Positions 9,427-19,027 of a DNA stretch of 64,000 nt are shown piece after piece. The translations under genes and the position numbers were made by a program. Source of the stretch: Stigmatella ashevillena (lineage in GTDB: Bacteria; Myxococcota; Myxococcia; Myxococcales; Myxococcaceae); contig NZ_JAQNDM010000002.1 of NCBI RefSeq assembly GCF_028368975.1, forward strand, positions 3,218,425-3,282,424, read 5' to 3'. Under the pieces are notes generated by a model. The model worked only from the letters and a program-made list of their open reading frames with translations. It was not told the origin of the DNA and did no database searches. The stretch's first letter is position 1; each line of letters starts with the position of its first letter.

Positions 9427-9551
9427 GGTCCCGCATCCGGCGTGGGTGCGGGGGGCGGCAGCGGCGGACGCGGCGGCCCTTTGATTCCACAAGCCATCAC
9501 GAGCAGGGCCATCCCCGTGAGGATGGCCAGACGGCGCTGAAGCAGGTGCAT
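9423..9551 (-). CDS. lptM: LptM/YifL-like mini-lipoprotein upstream of lysA
   Basis: The product is a 42-residue lipoprotein: a hydrophobic signal, the lipobox VMAC (Cys21), then the CGIKGPP motif and a Pro-rich tail. LptM (formerly YifL/LppL) is defined by a lipidated Cys followed by CGxKGPLYxP, and in gammaproteobacteria its gene lies beside lysA/dapF. Here it precedes lysA with an ATGA overlap. LptM assists oxidative maturation of LptD in the LPS export translocon. The tail here is RPPLPPP rather than LYxP, so equivalence is likely but not certain. The gene is easily missed because of its length. Confidence 0.78.
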   Translation of the reverse strand: MHLLQRRLAILTGMALLVMACGIKGPPRPPLPPPAPTPDAGP

Positions 9552-9559
9552 GGTCAGCC

Positions 9560-11398
9560 CTAGAAACGAATCCCCAGCGTGCCGCGGATCGCCTGCGCGG
9601 TCTCGAAGTCCAGGGGAATGCCCTGATCCTGCAGGCCGCTCATCGGGAAGAGGATGCCCCAGTCGATGCCCGCGATGAAGCCGTCCTCCGTCTCGTAGCG
9701 CGCCCCGATGTCCACCTCTACGCCCAGGCTCTTGCTGGTCCTGGACGGCGTGGACTCCGCGTAGAGGGCCTGCGAGTAGATGACGGAGCCGTACACATCG
9801 AAGCCGTCCGCGATCGAGTACTTCAGCGACGGCTTGAAGTAGACGGCGTCGGTGAGGCCGCCGATCAACTCCCGCCACAGGATGAGGTCCACGCGGTAGG
9901 CGCGGTTGAAGCGGAAGTTGCGGATGGCATCGTCGCTGCACCCGCCCACGGCACAGGTGTACTGCGGCCCGTCGAGCTGCTCGTTGTCCTCGTTGGCGAC
10001 GCGGCGGCGCGGGTAGTTGCCGAAGCCCGCGGCCTTGTCACCCGAGGCGACGCCGAACTCCATCCCCAGCTTCAGCTTCGAGTTGAGCAGCCGGTACTCG
10101 CCCTGGGCCACGCCGCCGAACTGGAGAATGCGCAGGTCCTGGTTCTGCGCCGGATCGACCGAGCCTTCCAGCGTCAGCGCGCGGTTGCCGATGCTGCCGT
10201 AGATGACCGCCAGCTCCACCTCGAGGCGCCACAGGCGCTCCTCGTAGCGCAGCCACAGGTCCGGCACGTACAGCTTGGCGTCCCGGGGCACGAAGCCCGC
10301 GGTGGTGGGGGTGTTGCCCTGGAAGTTGCCCCCCTCGTAGCCCGTGGCCTCCCAGCGCTGCGTGCGGTAGGTGAAGTGCAGGCCGTAGTTGAGCACGCCC
10401 TGGTTGTTGTCCAGCTTGGCCCGCACCTGCTGGTCGGTGTCTCTCCGGGCAATGGCCAGCACGTAGCTGTGGCTGTCATCCGCGTTGGTCAGGTCCACCG
10501 GCTCGCGCTCGGCGTTGCGGACCTCGCTGGAGACGCCCTCGGAGTTGAAGTCGACCATGGGCGTCACGTAGAAGCCGGCGAACGGCTCGGTGACGAACTG
10601 GATGCGGTCCACGTTGTCGCCGAAGTCGCAGTCCACGCAGTTGCCGTCATTGCGCAGCATGCCCAGGCCCCAGTGGCTGCCCATGCGGCCAAAGCGCAGC
10701 ATGCCCACCGGCGTGGAGACCTCGCCGTAGGCGCGCTTGATGGAGATCGAATCCTTGAAGGCGTTGATGGCCGAGGCGGGCGGCGTCTGGCTCTCGGAGA
10801 AAATCGTATAGATGTCCCGGTCACTGCCGGTGAAGGAGCTGTCCGGCGTCGAGCCCAGGAGGATGTTGTCCAGCGCATCCACCTGGAGCTTGATGCGGAC
10901 CTCCTCGGAGACGTTGAAGGTGGGCTCCAGCCGCAGGCGCATGTTGGTGCCCGCCTGCGTGTTCTCCGCGGGGGAGCGCGGCGAGGTGAACGGGAACAGC
11001 CGCCGGCCCGGGGCCTGGCCCAGGTCAAACTTGTAGAAGAGGTTCGGCCGCAGGCGCAGGTAGCCATCCAGCGTGAAGATCTCCAGCTTGCGCCGCTCCT
11101 CGGTGAACTCCGACTGCCAGTTGGACTCGGAGGCGGTGGCCAGCGACTGGGTGGCGATCTGCGCGCGGATCTCCTCGCGCATCTCGGCCTTGGCCGCTTC
11201 CAACCGGCGCGCCAGCTCGGCCTCGGCCTCGGGGGAGAGCGGCGACGCGGCGGAGGGGCTCGCGGCGGCAGGGGTGGACGGAGCAGCGGACGGGGTGGCT
11301 GCGGGCGTCGCGCTCTCGGGCACCGGCGCCGGCGGGGACGTCTGGGCGGTGGCCGTGGCGGAGGCGACGAGCAGCGCCGCCAGCAGGACGTGGGACAT
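9560..11398 (-). CDS. Outer-membrane beta-barrel protein
   Basis: The start at 11398 opens a 612-residue protein with a clear signal peptide (MSHVLLAALLVASATATAQ). A Pro/Ala/Ser-rich linker and a short charged helical segment (about 60-100) follow. The rest is rich in alternating hydrophobic/aromatic strands and ends in GIRF; a C-terminal Phe is typical of Bam-inserted outer-membrane proteins. It resembles lineage-specific myxobacterial outer-membrane proteins, which I cannot name with certainty. Two Cys pairs (CVDCD and CAVGGC) may form disulfides in loops. It ends 8 bp before the lptM start on the same strand, so it may lead that operon. Confidence 0.75.
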   Translation of the reverse strand: MSHVLLAALLVASATATAQTSPPAPVPESATPAATPSAAPSTPAAASPSAASPLSPEAEAELARRLEAAKAEMREEIRAQIATQSLATASESNWQSEFTEERRKLEIFTLDGYLRLRPNLFYKFDLGQAPGRRLFPFTSPRSPAENTQAGTNMRLRLEPTFNVSEEVRIKLQVDALDNILLGSTPDSSFTGSDRDIYTIFSESQTPPASAINAFKDSISIKRAYGEVSTPVGMLRFGRMGSHWGLGMLRNDGNCVDCDFGDNVDRIQFVTEPFAGFYVTPMVDFNSEGVSSEVRNAEREPVDLTNADDSHSYVLAIARRDTDQQVRAKLDNNQGVLNYGLHFTYRTQRWEATGYEGGNFQGNTPTTAGFVPRDAKLYVPDLWLRYEERLWRLEVELAVIYGSIGNRALTLEGSVDPAQNQDLRILQFGGVAQGEYRLLNSKLKLGMEFGVASGDKAAGFGNYPRRRVANEDNEQLDGPQYTCAVGGCSDDAIRNFRFNRAYRVDLILWRELIGGLTDAVYFKPSLKYSIADGFDVYGSVIYSQALYAESTPSRTSKSLGVEVDIGARYETEDGFIAGIDWGILFPMSGLQDQGIPLDFETAQAIRGTLGIRF

Positions 11399-11505
11399 GG
11401 GCACGTATCTCCAAATGCTCTCGGGGCAGTCGATTCGAGAGGGCGGGCGAGTTAAGCCACGGGGGGGAGGGGTGTCAACGCCAACCACACGCCCCTTCCC
11501 AGCCG

Positions 11506-12348
11506 TCAACGCCCCGGCGCCCGCTTCCGGCCCGGGCGTTGCGCCTTCAACGGCTGGCACTTCGGGCAGACGTGCGTGGTGCGGCCCGCCTGGGTGAAGG
11601 ACTCCACCTGGGACTTGCACGCCGGGCAGGGCTGGCCGGCCCGGCCATACACCCGGAACACGTTCTGGGCCCCCTCCTCCAGGTAAACCGGTTCTTCCCC
11701 CTCCTGCTCCTCCAGGCCGAAGGCGATGGTCGCGTGGATAGCCCGCGCCAGCCGCTTCCACTCCTCCGGGGTGAGGGTGCCGGGCTTGCGCGAGGGGTGC
11801 AGGCCCGCCCGAAAGAGCGCCTCGGCGGCGTGGATGTTGCCCAGGCCCGCCAGGCGCCCCTGGTCCATCAGCGCCACCTTCAGGTCCTGCCGGGAGCCCC
11901 CCACCGCCTCGGCGAGCTGCGGCCCCGTCAGTCCGTCCGCCAGCGGGTCCCTTCCCAGCGACTGGATGGCCTCCAGCGCCCGGAGCCCCGAGGCGGGCAC
12001 GGGCTCCATCCGCCCGAAGAGGCGCGGGTCGCAAAAGTGGATGACGGTGCCTTCCTCCAGGTGGAAGCGGGCTCGGCTGTAGGGCTCCCCCTGCCCGGGG
12101 GGCCGCCGGACGAACTTTCCGGTCATCCCCAGGTGGGCCAGCAGGCCACGGCCCGCCTCGAAGGTCCACAGCAGGTACTTCCCCCGGCGATCCAGGGATT
12201 CGAGCCGCCCCTTCAGCTCGGCGAACCGCGCGCGTTCCGCCCCCCGGAAAACCCGGGTGTCGTCCGCCTCGGCCTTGACCACGCGGTGCCCGCCGAGCCA
12301 ACGTGCCAGGTTCTGCCGGGCGGTCTCTACCTCTGGGAGCTCAGGCAT
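11506..12348 (-). CDS. mutM: Formamidopyrimidine-DNA glycosylase
   Basis: Fpg excises 8-oxoguanine and formamidopyrimidines and nicks the abasic site. The start at 12348 yields the obligatory MPELPEVET N-terminus, in which Pro2 is the catalytic nucleophile and Glu3 the second key residue; a longer in-frame start upstream would block this. Lys57 lies in RRGKYLL. The C-terminal zinc finger uses Cys241, Cys244, Cys261 and Cys264. The mature length of 280 residues is usual, with a basic tail after the finger. It is divergent from the superoxide dismutase gene, and both counter oxidative damage. Confidence 0.95.
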   Translation of the reverse strand: MPELPEVETARQNLARWLGGHRVVKAEADDTRVFRGAERARFAELKGRLESLDRRGKYLLWTFEAGRGLLAHLGMTGKFVRRPPGQGEPYSRARFHLEEGTVIHFCDPRLFGRMEPVPASGLRALEAIQSLGRDPLADGLTGPQLAEAVGGSRQDLKVALMDQGRLAGLGNIHAAEALFRAGLHPSRKPGTLTPEEWKRLARAIHATIAFGLEEQEGEEPVYLEEGAQNVFRVYGRAGQPCPACKSQVESFTQAGRTTHVCPKCQPLKAQRPGRKRAPGR

Positions 12349-12497
12349 CGGCTCCGCCCCATAACATCGTGCGATGGGAGCCTGCACCGCTTACTTGTTG
12401 AAGCGCACACACCCGCGTGAAGTTCCACGCGCCAAATGCCCGCGCTTCCTCTATGTGAGGGGGCGCCGTTTCACCTTCAACTCCTTCAGGAGGCAGT

Positions 12498-13097
12498 ATG
12501 GTTGATAAGAAGTACACGCCGCTCAAGTTCCCGGAGCTCAAGAGCCTCAAAGGCATCAGCGATGCGGTCCTCGAGACGCACTTCAAGCTGTACGAGGGCT
12601 ACGTCAACCGCGCCAACAAGCTCACCGAGAGCCTGTCGGGGCTGGCCGCCAAGGGCGAAGCCGCCGGAACCAACCCCGTCTACGCGGAGCTGACGCGTCG
12701 CCTGGGCTTCGAGTACAACGGCATGGTCCTTCACGAGTACTACTTCGGCAACCTGAAGCCGGGCGGCACCCCGCCGGGCGACAGGCTGAAGAAGGCGTTC
12801 GAGGCGAGCTTCGGCTCCTTCGAGAACTGGCTGACGGACTTCAAGGCCGTGGCCACCATGCCGGGCATCGGCTGGGCCGTCACCTTCCAGGATCCGCGCA
12901 ACGGGTGGCTGTCCAACCACTGGATCACCCTGCACGAGACCAACAACATCGCGGGCTTCACCCCCATCATCGTCCTGGACGCGTGGGAGCACGCCTTCGT
13001 GCCGGACTACAAGGCCAACGAGCGCGCCAAGTACGTGGATGCGTACTTCTCCAACATCGACTACGAGGCCGCCGAGTCGCGGCTGAACGTGAAGTAG
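12498..13097 (+). CDS. sodB: Superoxide dismutase, Fe/Mn type
   Basis: A cytoplasmic-type Fe/Mn SOD of 199 residues with no signal peptide. Metal ligands are His28 (ETHF), His79 (LHEYYF), Asp161 and His165 (DAWEHAF). A perfect AGGAGG ribosome site at 12488-12493 lies 4 bp before the ATG, suggesting strong translation. The metal cannot be set firmly from sequence. The 149-bp region shared with divergent mutM probably holds both promoters. A 9-bp inverted repeat without T tract lies after the stop (13122-13152). Confidence 0.94.
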   Translation: MVDKKYTPLKFPELKSLKGISDAVLETHFKLYEGYVNRANKLTESLSGLAAKGEAAGTNPVYAELTRRLGFEYNGMVLHEYYFGNLKPGGTPPGDRLKKAFEASFGSFENWLTDFKAVATMPGIGWAVTFQDPRNGWLSNHWITLHETNNIAGFTPIIVLDAWEHAFVPDYKANERAKYVDAYFSNIDYEAAESRLNVK

Positions 13098-13286
13098 CGC
13101 GCCTTCCTTCCGGGCCGCTGCCCTCTCTCCTTCTTCCGCCAGGGGAGAGAGGTGCTTGGAGTCTGTGTCCACTGGTGGCTACCTGCCGGGCACCTGGCGC
13201 TTGCCGTGCCGCCAACATCTGGCTACGAGTCGCTCCTCCCCGTCGCTCCTCCCCTGGGCGCGGGCCGGAAAGGAAGACGCGTACCT

Positions 13287-14111
13287 ATGCAGCGAATCTT
13301 CTCGGTGGTTCTGGGTCTCACGATCGCGGCAGGCTTCTCCACGGGCTGCGCCGCACAGCGCATCAAGGCGGAAAAGGCCGTGGCCAGCACCTTCATCTCG
13401 GACGAGCAGGAGGCGGAGCTCGGCGCCCAGGTGAAGAAGCAGCTCGAGCAGGAGGAGAAGATCCAGTACGTCCAGGACGCGGCCGTCACGGACTACGTGA
13501 ATACCGTGGCCACCCCCATCCTCCAGGCGGCCAACCGGGACCGCAAAGGGGTGAAGTGGCAGGTCTTCGTCATCAATGATCCGAAGACGGTGAACGCCTT
13601 CGCCACGCCCGGCGGCTACCTCTACGTCTACACCGGGCTCATCCTCGCGGCGGACAACGAGGCAGAGCTGGCCGGGGTGCTGGCGCACGAGGCGGGCCAC
13701 GTGGTGGGCCGGCACTCGGCGCGCGCCATGGTGAATGCCTATGGCCTCCAGGCCCTGAGCGAGCTGGCCCTGGGCAAGAATCCGGGCGTCGCGGCGCAGA
13801 TCGCCGCGCAGCTGGCAGGCACGGGCGCGCAGTTGGCCCACGGCCGCAGCGAGGAAACGGAGGCGGATGAGTATGGCGCGCGCTACTCGGCCGCGGCCCG
13901 CTATGATCCCAAGGGCCTCATCACCTTCTTCGACAAGCTGCGGCAGCAGGAGGGCAACACGCCTGGGGTCCTCAAGTGGCTGAGCACGCACCCCACCAGC
14001 GCTGACCGCATCTCGCACCTTCAGCAGTACATCTCCCAGAACAGGCTGAGCGGCACGAATGTGGGTACCGAGCGGCTCACCCCCATCAAGCAGCGCCTGC
14101 AGGGCCGCTGA
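13287..14111 (+). CDS. M48-family zinc metalloprotease lipoprotein
   Basis: The start at 13287 gives a signal peptide with lipobox STGC (Cys21), so the 274-residue protein should be membrane-anchored in the periplasm. The gluzincin motif HEAGH occupies 134-138, with the third zinc ligand in the ETEADEYG segment near 190-197. This is the BepA/LoiP-type M48 domain without the long TPR tail of BepA, closer to LoiP (YggG). These proteases cut misfolded envelope proteins. The 189-bp upstream gap shows no strong promoter. Confidence 0.9.
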   Translation: MQRIFSVVLGLTIAAGFSTGCAAQRIKAEKAVASTFISDEQEAELGAQVKKQLEQEEKIQYVQDAAVTDYVNTVATPILQAANRDRKGVKWQVFVINDPKTVNAFATPGGYLYVYTGLILAADNEAELAGVLAHEAGHVVGRHSARAMVNAYGLQALSELALGKNPGVAAQIAAQLAGTGAQLAHGRSEETEADEYGARYSAAARYDPKGLITFFDKLRQQEGNTPGVLKWLSTHPTSADRISHLQQYISQNRLSGTNVGTERLTPIKQRLQGR

Positions 14112-14157
14112 GCAGAACCGGCAGGGCGGGCCCCACCTGTCCTCCCGGCGTCCCCGG

Positions 14158-15207
14158 TCAGTGCACGGTGGGGTTCGACGGCTCCTGAGGCTCGGAGGGC
14201 TCGGGGGCCTGTCCCCGGGCCACGCGCCGCTTCCAGCGCCAGAAGGCATACCGCGTCTTGCGCGCGCTGCTGGCGCTCTTGGCCGCGCCGGGCGTCTTGA
14301 GGGGCGGCTCGAGCGGTGAAGGCTCGCCCGGGGCCCGCGCCCCCTTCGCCTTCGAGCGCGCGTCCAGCGAAGCGTGCTCCAGGATGGCGTTCACCTCTCC
14401 GCCGACGATGAAGATGAGGCCGCTGATGTAGAGCCACGTCAGCAGCACCACCACCCCTCCGATGGAGCCGTACGTCACGTTGTAGTTGCCGAACTCATCC
14501 ACGTACTGGGTGAAGGCCCAGGTGCTCACCAGCCACAGCACCGTGCCCAGCATGGAGCCCGGGGTGATGTACTTGAAGCGCTGCTTCACGTCCGGCAGCA
14601 CGTAGTAGCAGAGCGCCAGCATCAGCATCACCAGCCCGGCCGTGAACGGCCACCGCAGCCACGACCAGAACAGGTGGAACGCATCGATGAGCTGGAGCCG
14701 CTCGGCGAACCACTGCCCCACCCGACCGCCCAGCAGGAACACCGTGAAGGACAGGGGCAGCAGCAGCGTGCCCACCAGCGTCATCAGCATGGCCACGCCC
14801 TGCGTCTTCCACACGGGCCGTGACTCCGGCACGTCGTAGGCGAGGTTGAGCGCCTTGCGCAACGCATCCACCCCGCGCGAGGCCGACCAGAGCGCCACCC
14901 CGAGCCCCAGGGTGAGCAGCTTGGGCCGGGGCTGGTTCACCAGCGAGCGCAGGTGCTCGTCGATCAGCGACAGGGCATCCCCCGGCACCAGCGGCGCGAT
15001 GCGCTGCAACATCGCCTCCACCGTCCCCGGCGCGAAGGGCAGGTACGCCGCCAGCGTGACGAGGAAGAACAGCAGCGGAAAGAGCGAGAAGAGGAAGTAG
15101 TACGAGAGCTGCGCGGCGCAGTCGGTGGCGGTGTCCTCCTGGAACTCCTTGATGAAGCGCCGACCGAACTCACGCCACGAGAGGTGTTTGAGTTTCAACA
15201 GTCGCAT
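14158..15207 (-). CDS. YihY/BrkB-family inner-membrane protein
   Basis: The start at 15207 (MRLLKLKHLSWREF) is preferred over a longer in-frame start at 15318 because it matches the family N-terminus. About six membrane segments are visible in residues 40-290, including YYFLFSLFPLLFFLVTLAAY and the conserved WLYISGLIFIVGGEVNA near the end. The last 60 residues are charged and Pro-rich and probably cytoplasmic. The family was once annotated as RNase BN; that is now considered wrong and the function is not established. Confidence 0.9.
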   Translation of the reverse strand: MRLLKLKHLSWREFGRRFIKEFQEDTATDCAAQLSYYFLFSLFPLLFFLVTLAAYLPFAPGTVEAMLQRIAPLVPGDALSLIDEHLRSLVNQPRPKLLTLGLGVALWSASRGVDALRKALNLAYDVPESRPVWKTQGVAMLMTLVGTLLLPLSFTVFLLGGRVGQWFAERLQLIDAFHLFWSWLRWPFTAGLVMLMLALCYYVLPDVKQRFKYITPGSMLGTVLWLVSTWAFTQYVDEFGNYNVTYGSIGGVVVLLTWLYISGLIFIVGGEVNAILEHASLDARSKAKGARAPGEPSPLEPPLKTPGAAKSASSARKTRYAFWRWKRRVARGQAPEPSEPQEPSNPTVH

Positions 15208-15342
15208 CCACCCTCCCTCCCACAGGCCCCAGAAGGTGGGGATGCACAGGCCACCGCGCAGCAGACAGGCAGGCAAGCCCCCGCTTTTCGAGGGCCTTCC
15301 CACAGAGGGGGTCATCAAAGGCTGCTAGATTCCACGGCCGTC

Positions 15343-15996
15343 ATGCGCACCCTTCCCCTCCTGCTGCTCGTCCTGCTCGCGGGACCCGCTGCCGCCCAGA
15401 AGTCGGGCGCAGCCATCCGTTGCCAAGAGGACCACACCGCCTGCAAGGAAGACTGCACCGTCGAGTACGGCAGCAGTTCCCGCACCTACAACAAGCTCGG
15501 CTCCTGCCTGCGGAAGTGCGAAACCACCTTCGGCGACTGCAAGGAACGGCACTTCTCCTTGCAGCAGCACAGCTTCGACCCCGTCACGGGCGCCTCCACC
15601 CCGCCACCGCCCGAAGCGCCCACGGCCCGGGCGGCGCCCCGTTCGTTCTCCGAGGACAGCGACGAGGCCTCGGCCGAGGATCCCTTCCTCGACGCGCCCA
15701 CCGGTTCCAAGCGCCAGGAGTCCCTGAAGGGCCCCACCCCCACGCCCGCCTCCACCCCCTCAAGTGAAGAGGCCCCCACGGTCGAGCGCCGGGGCGTCTA
15801 CCGCGCCACCGAGGCCACCAAGCCCGCGGCGCCACCGGAAGCGCCCGCTGAGGCCCCGGCCCCCGAGGACGAGGAGGCCGTCGCGCCCGCTCCACCCCCT
15901 CCTCCTCCGCCCAAGCCCGCCCCTCCTACGCGCCCCTCCGTCCCCAAGGAGCCCAAGAAGAAGGACATCTCCGACTGGGACCCCAACGAGAAGTAA
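15343..15996 (+). CDS. Secreted Cys- and Pro-rich protein of unknown function
   Basis: The ATG at 15343 opens a 217-residue protein with a classical signal peptide (MRTLPLLLLVLLAGPAAAQ). Residues 27-70 hold six cysteines in a helical CxxxxxxCxxxC-like pattern (CQEDHTACKEDC, then CLRKCETTFGDC), probably a small disulfide-bonded domain. The remaining 150 residues are low-complexity Pro/Ala/Glu ending in KKKDISDWDPNEK. No enzyme motif is seen. It diverges from the YihY gene across 135 bp and converges on queG. Confidence 0.72.
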   Translation: MRTLPLLLLVLLAGPAAAQKSGAAIRCQEDHTACKEDCTVEYGSSSRTYNKLGSCLRKCETTFGDCKERHFSLQQHSFDPVTGASTPPPPEAPTARAAPRSFSEDSDEASAEDPFLDAPTGSKRQESLKGPTPTPASTPSSEEAPTVERRGVYRATEATKPAAPPEAPAEAPAPEDEEAVAPAPPPPPPPKPAPPTRPSVPKEPKKKDISDWDPNEK

Positions 15997-16023
15997 CCCC
16001 GTGGACCCGGCGGAAGGCCCGGC

Positions 16024-17043
16024 TCACGAGGCCAGTTGCAGGAGCGCCCACTGCGCAGCGCTCCGGACCGGCTCGCTCGATTCCCCGGAGAGCTTTTCCA
16101 GCAACGCCCGGGCCTGCTCGTGGCGGGCCGCGCCCAGCGCGTAGATGGCATTGCGCCGGAGCCCGTCATAGCGCGCCCGCGCGAGCGCTGTTCCCGGAAC
16201 GAACTGCGCGTATTGCTCGGGGGTGAGCCCGGCCAGTTCCATCACGCCCAGACCCGCGACGGCCCGAGGGGCGAAACGGGGGCTCTCGGCGAAGACAGGC
16301 TTGCGGTTGAGCGGGCACACGTCCTGGCAGATGTCACAGCCGAAGACGAGGCTGTCCATCGCGACACGGAAGGCCTCGGGCACCTCCTGGTTGCGATTCT
16401 CGATGGTCTGGTACGACAGGCACGCGCGGGCATCCACGCGGCCGTTGCCCACCAGCGCCCCCGTGGGGCAGGACAGGAGACACCTGCGGCAGGGGCCACA
16501 CCGGTCCGCGGCAGGCCCCTCTCCATAGACGTCCACCTCCGCGTCGAGGATGAGCGTGGCCAGCAACACCCAGGAGCCGTAGCGCTCGGTGATGAAGCAG
16601 CCGTTCTTGCCCACGTAGCCCATCCCCGAGCGGGCCGCCCACACCTTCTCCATCATCGGGCCACTGTCCACGCCGCCGTAGGTTCCGATGCCGGGGTACG
16701 TCTCCTGGAGCGCCTTGCGGAAGGCCTTCATCCGGTCCCGCAGCGTCGAGTGGTAATCCCGCCCCCGGGCGTACCGGGCGATGGGCGAGTCGGCGGCCTC
16801 GGGATCATCCCGGTAATAATTGTTGGCGAAGGTCACCACCGTCTTCGCGCCGGGCAGGAGCAGGCGGACATCCAGGCGCTCCGCCGCCCGCTCGCCCATC
16901 CAATCCATGTCCGCCGCGTATCCGGCCTCCACCCAGGAGCAGAGCACTTCCGGAGGAATGGGCTCCGCGCGCGAGAAGCCCACCAGGTCGAAGCCCACGG
17001 CTTCGGCCAGCTGACGCAACGACGCGGTCGGCAAGGAACTCAA
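16024..17043 (-). CDS. queG: Epoxyqueuosine reductase
   Basis: QueG performs the last step of queuosine tRNA modification, reducing the epoxide with cobalamin and two [4Fe-4S] clusters. The 339-residue protein has the N-terminal cobalamin-binding region, the [10 protein letters not shown] segment, [18 protein letters not shown], and two ferredoxin-like Cys sets ([16 protein letters not shown] and [11 protein letters not shown]). The C-terminus is a short HEAT-like repeat, as in longer QueG forms. The cobalamin adenosyltransferase next upstream on the same strand also handles corrinoids, though QueG itself does not need adenosylcobalamin. Confidence 0.94.
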   Translation of the reverse strand: MSSLPTASLRQLAEAVGFDLVGFSRAEPIPPEVLCSWVEAGYAADMDWMGERAAERLDVRLLLPGAKTVVTFANNYYRDDPEAADSPIARYARGRDYHSTLRDRMKAFRKALQETYPGIGTYGGVDSGPMMEKVWAARSGMGYVGKNGCFITERYGSWVLLATLILDAEVDVYGEGPAADRCGPCRRCLLSCPTGALVGNGRVDARACLSYQTIENRNQEVPEAFRVAMDSLVFGCDICQDVCPLNRKPVFAESPRFAPRAVAGLGVMELAGLTPEQYAQFVPGTALARARYDGLRRNAIYALGAARHEQARALLEKLSGESSEPVRSAAQWALLQLAS

Positions 17044-17080
17044 GGTGCCCTTCTTCTACCCTTCCACCCGCCGAAGCGGG

Positions 17081-17641
17081 CTATTTCGCGGGCTTCTCCG
17101 GTATCCACTTCACATCCGCGACACCCGCCCGGTGGTTGGCCACCCGGGCCATGACAAAAAGCAGGTCCGAGAGGCGATTGAGGAAAACCACCGTCTCTGC
17201 CGGGACCGTTCCTTCGCGCACCAGGGGAATGACCCGCCGCTCCGCCCGGCGGCACACCGTGCGCGCCAGGTGCAGTGCGCTCGACGCCTGACTGCCCCCG
17301 GGCAGGATGAAGTGGGTCATCTTCGGCAACTCGCCCTCGAACGCATCGATGGCCTGTTCCATGGCCTCGACCCACTCCGCCTTGAGCACCGGAATGTGCG
17401 CGGAGGCCTTGGTGCCCGCAGGCGTCGCCAGCACCGCGCCCACGGTGAAGAGCTGCTCCTGGAGTTGCTGCAACTGCCCCTCCAGCGCCCCCGGGAGCGA
17501 CAGGCTGCGTGCCAGGCCCAGCGTCGCGTTCAGCTCATCGACCTCGCCATAGGCATCCACCCGCGCGTCGTCCTTCGGAACACGCCCACCCCCAAAGAGC
17601 CCCGTCTCTCCCGCATCGCCGCTCTTCGTGTAGATCTTCAT
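17081..17641 (-). CDS. Cob(I)yrinic acid a,c-diamide adenosyltransferase, PduO type
   Basis: This enzyme transfers adenosyl from ATP to cob(I)alamin. The start at 17641 gives the family-typical [18 protein letters not shown], whose TKxGDxGxT motif binds ATP; an upstream in-frame start at 17692 is less likely. The 186-residue product also carries [12 protein letters not shown] and the helical RRAERRV and [13 protein letters not shown] segments of PduO-type ATRs. It is separated from queG by 37 bp on the same strand and diverges from thyA. Confidence 0.94.
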   Translation of the reverse strand: MKIYTKSGDAGETGLFGGGRVPKDDARVDAYGEVDELNATLGLARSLSLPGALEGQLQQLQEQLFTVGAVLATPAGTKASAHIPVLKAEWVEAMEQAIDAFEGELPKMTHFILPGGSQASSALHLARTVCRRAERRVIPLVREGTVPAETVVFLNRLSDLLFVMARVANHRAGVADVKWIPEKPAK

Positions 17642-17716
17642 GGGGCGCCCTTCTACTCCTCGCAGGGGGGAACGACGGTTTCTTGCATCCACACCTACCT
17701 GCGCCTACAAAGGAGC

Positions 17717-18511
17717 ATGAAGCAATACCTGGACCTCCTGGAACGCGTCCTGAGGGACGGAGCGAAGCGGGGCGACCGCACGGGGACGGGAACCCTCAGT
17801 GTCTTCGGGCCGCAGCTCCGGTTTGATCTCACCCAGGGCTTCCCGCTCGTCACCACCAAGAAGCTCCACCTGAAGTCCATCCTTCACGAGCTGCTGTGGA
17901 TGCTTCGAGGCGACACCAGCGTGCGCTCGCTCCAGGCGCAGGGCGTCACCATCTGGGACGAGTGGGCGGACCCACAAGGCAACCTCGGGCCCGTGTACGG
18001 CCACCAGTGGCGCTCCTGGTCCGGGCCCCAGGGCCAGCCCATCGATCAGATGCGCCAGCTCGTGGAGGGCCTGCGCAAGAACCCCGAGTCGCGGCGCCAC
18101 ATCGTCAGTGCGTGGAACGTGGCGGACCTGCCCGCCATGAAGCTGCCGCCCTGCCACATCCTCTTCCAGTTCTACGTGGCGAACGGGCGCCTGTCCTGCC
18201 AGCTCTACCAGCGCAGCGCCGACCTGTTCCTGGGGCTGCCCTTCAACATCGCCTCCTACGCCTTGTTGACGATGATGGTGGCGCAGGCCACGGGGCTCAC
18301 CGCGCATGAGTTCATCCACACGCTGGGAGACGCCCACCTGTACCTCAACCATGTGGAGCAGGCGCGCACGCAGCTCGCTCGAGAGCCACGCCCCTTGCCC
18401 CGGATGCAGCTCAACCCGGAGGTAAAGGACCTCTTCGCCTTCCGGTACGAGGACTTCACGCTTCAGGACTACGAACCCCACCCCGCCATCAAGGCCCCCG
18501 TGGCCGTATGA
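17717..18511 (+). CDS. thyA: Thymidylate synthase
   Basis: ThyA methylates dUMP to dTMP using methylene-tetrahydrofolate and releases dihydrofolate. The product has 264 residues, identical in length to E. coli ThyA. The nucleophile Cys146 sits in [11 protein letters not shown], preceded by the [10 protein letters not shown] phosphate-binding segment and followed by [15 protein letters not shown]. The ATG at 17717 follows an AGGAG only one base away, an unusually tight spacing. Its stop overlaps the DHFR start as ATGA, coupling the two enzymes of one cycle. Confidence 0.96.
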   Translation: MKQYLDLLERVLRDGAKRGDRTGTGTLSVFGPQLRFDLTQGFPLVTTKKLHLKSILHELLWMLRGDTSVRSLQAQGVTIWDEWADPQGNLGPVYGHQWRSWSGPQGQPIDQMRQLVEGLRKNPESRRHIVSAWNVADLPAMKLPPCHILFQFYVANGRLSCQLYQRSADLFLGLPFNIASYALLTMMVAQATGLTAHEFIHTLGDAHLYLNHVEQARTQLAREPRPLPRMQLNPEVKDLFAFRYEDFTLQDYEPHPAIKAPVAV

Positions 18512-18990
18512 CGCTCTCCGCCATCGTCGCCATGGCCGCCAACCGGGTGATCGGCGCCCACAACCAGCTCCCGTGGCGCCTGCCCTCGGATCTCGCCCGC
18601 TTCAAGCGGCTCACCCTGGGGCACACCCTCATCCTGGGCCGGAAGACATACGAGTCCATCGGCCGCCCCCTGCCGGGCCGCACCTGCGTCGTGGTGACGC
18701 GCCAGCGGGACTACGCGCCCGCGGGCGTCCAGGTGGTCCACTCGGTGGAGGAGGCCCTCGCGCGGGCACAGGGCGACTCCGAGGCCTTCATCGCCGGAGG
18801 CGCGGACCTCTACGCCCAGACCCAAAGCCTGTGGAACCGGCTCTATCTCACCCGCATCGAGCAGGACTTCCCAGGCGACACCTGGTTCCCCGAGGTAGAC
18901 CTCTCCGCCTGGCGGATCATCGAGCAAGAACATCACCCCGCCACGGGCGCGTCAGGGCTCCCCCACGCCTTTCTCACCTACGAGCGGTGA
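18508..18990 (+). CDS. folA: Dihydrofolate reductase
   Basis: DHFR regenerates tetrahydrofolate from the dihydrofolate made by ThyA. The 160-residue protein has the N-terminal [11 protein letters not shown], the [13 protein letters not shown] active-site helix, [18 protein letters not shown] and the C-terminal [13 protein letters not shown] loop. Asp28 takes the catalytic acid position. The start overlaps thyA by 4 bp, so translation is coupled. Confidence 0.95.
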   Translation: MTLSAIVAMAANRVIGAHNQLPWRLPSDLARFKRLTLGHTLILGRKTYESIGRPLPGRTCVVVTRQRDYAPAGVQVVHSVEEALARAQGDSEAFIAGGADLYAQTQSLWNRLYLTRIEQDFPGDTWFPEVDLSAWRIIEQEHHPATGASGLPHAFLTYER

Positions 18991-19027
18991 GCAGCCCCTG
19001 CACGCGCGGAGCGTGTTTCACCCCTCG

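Noticed and set aside
13122-13152. Inverted repeat after sodB as an intrinsic terminator
   Set aside because: Nine-bp stem but a 13-nt loop and no T tract.
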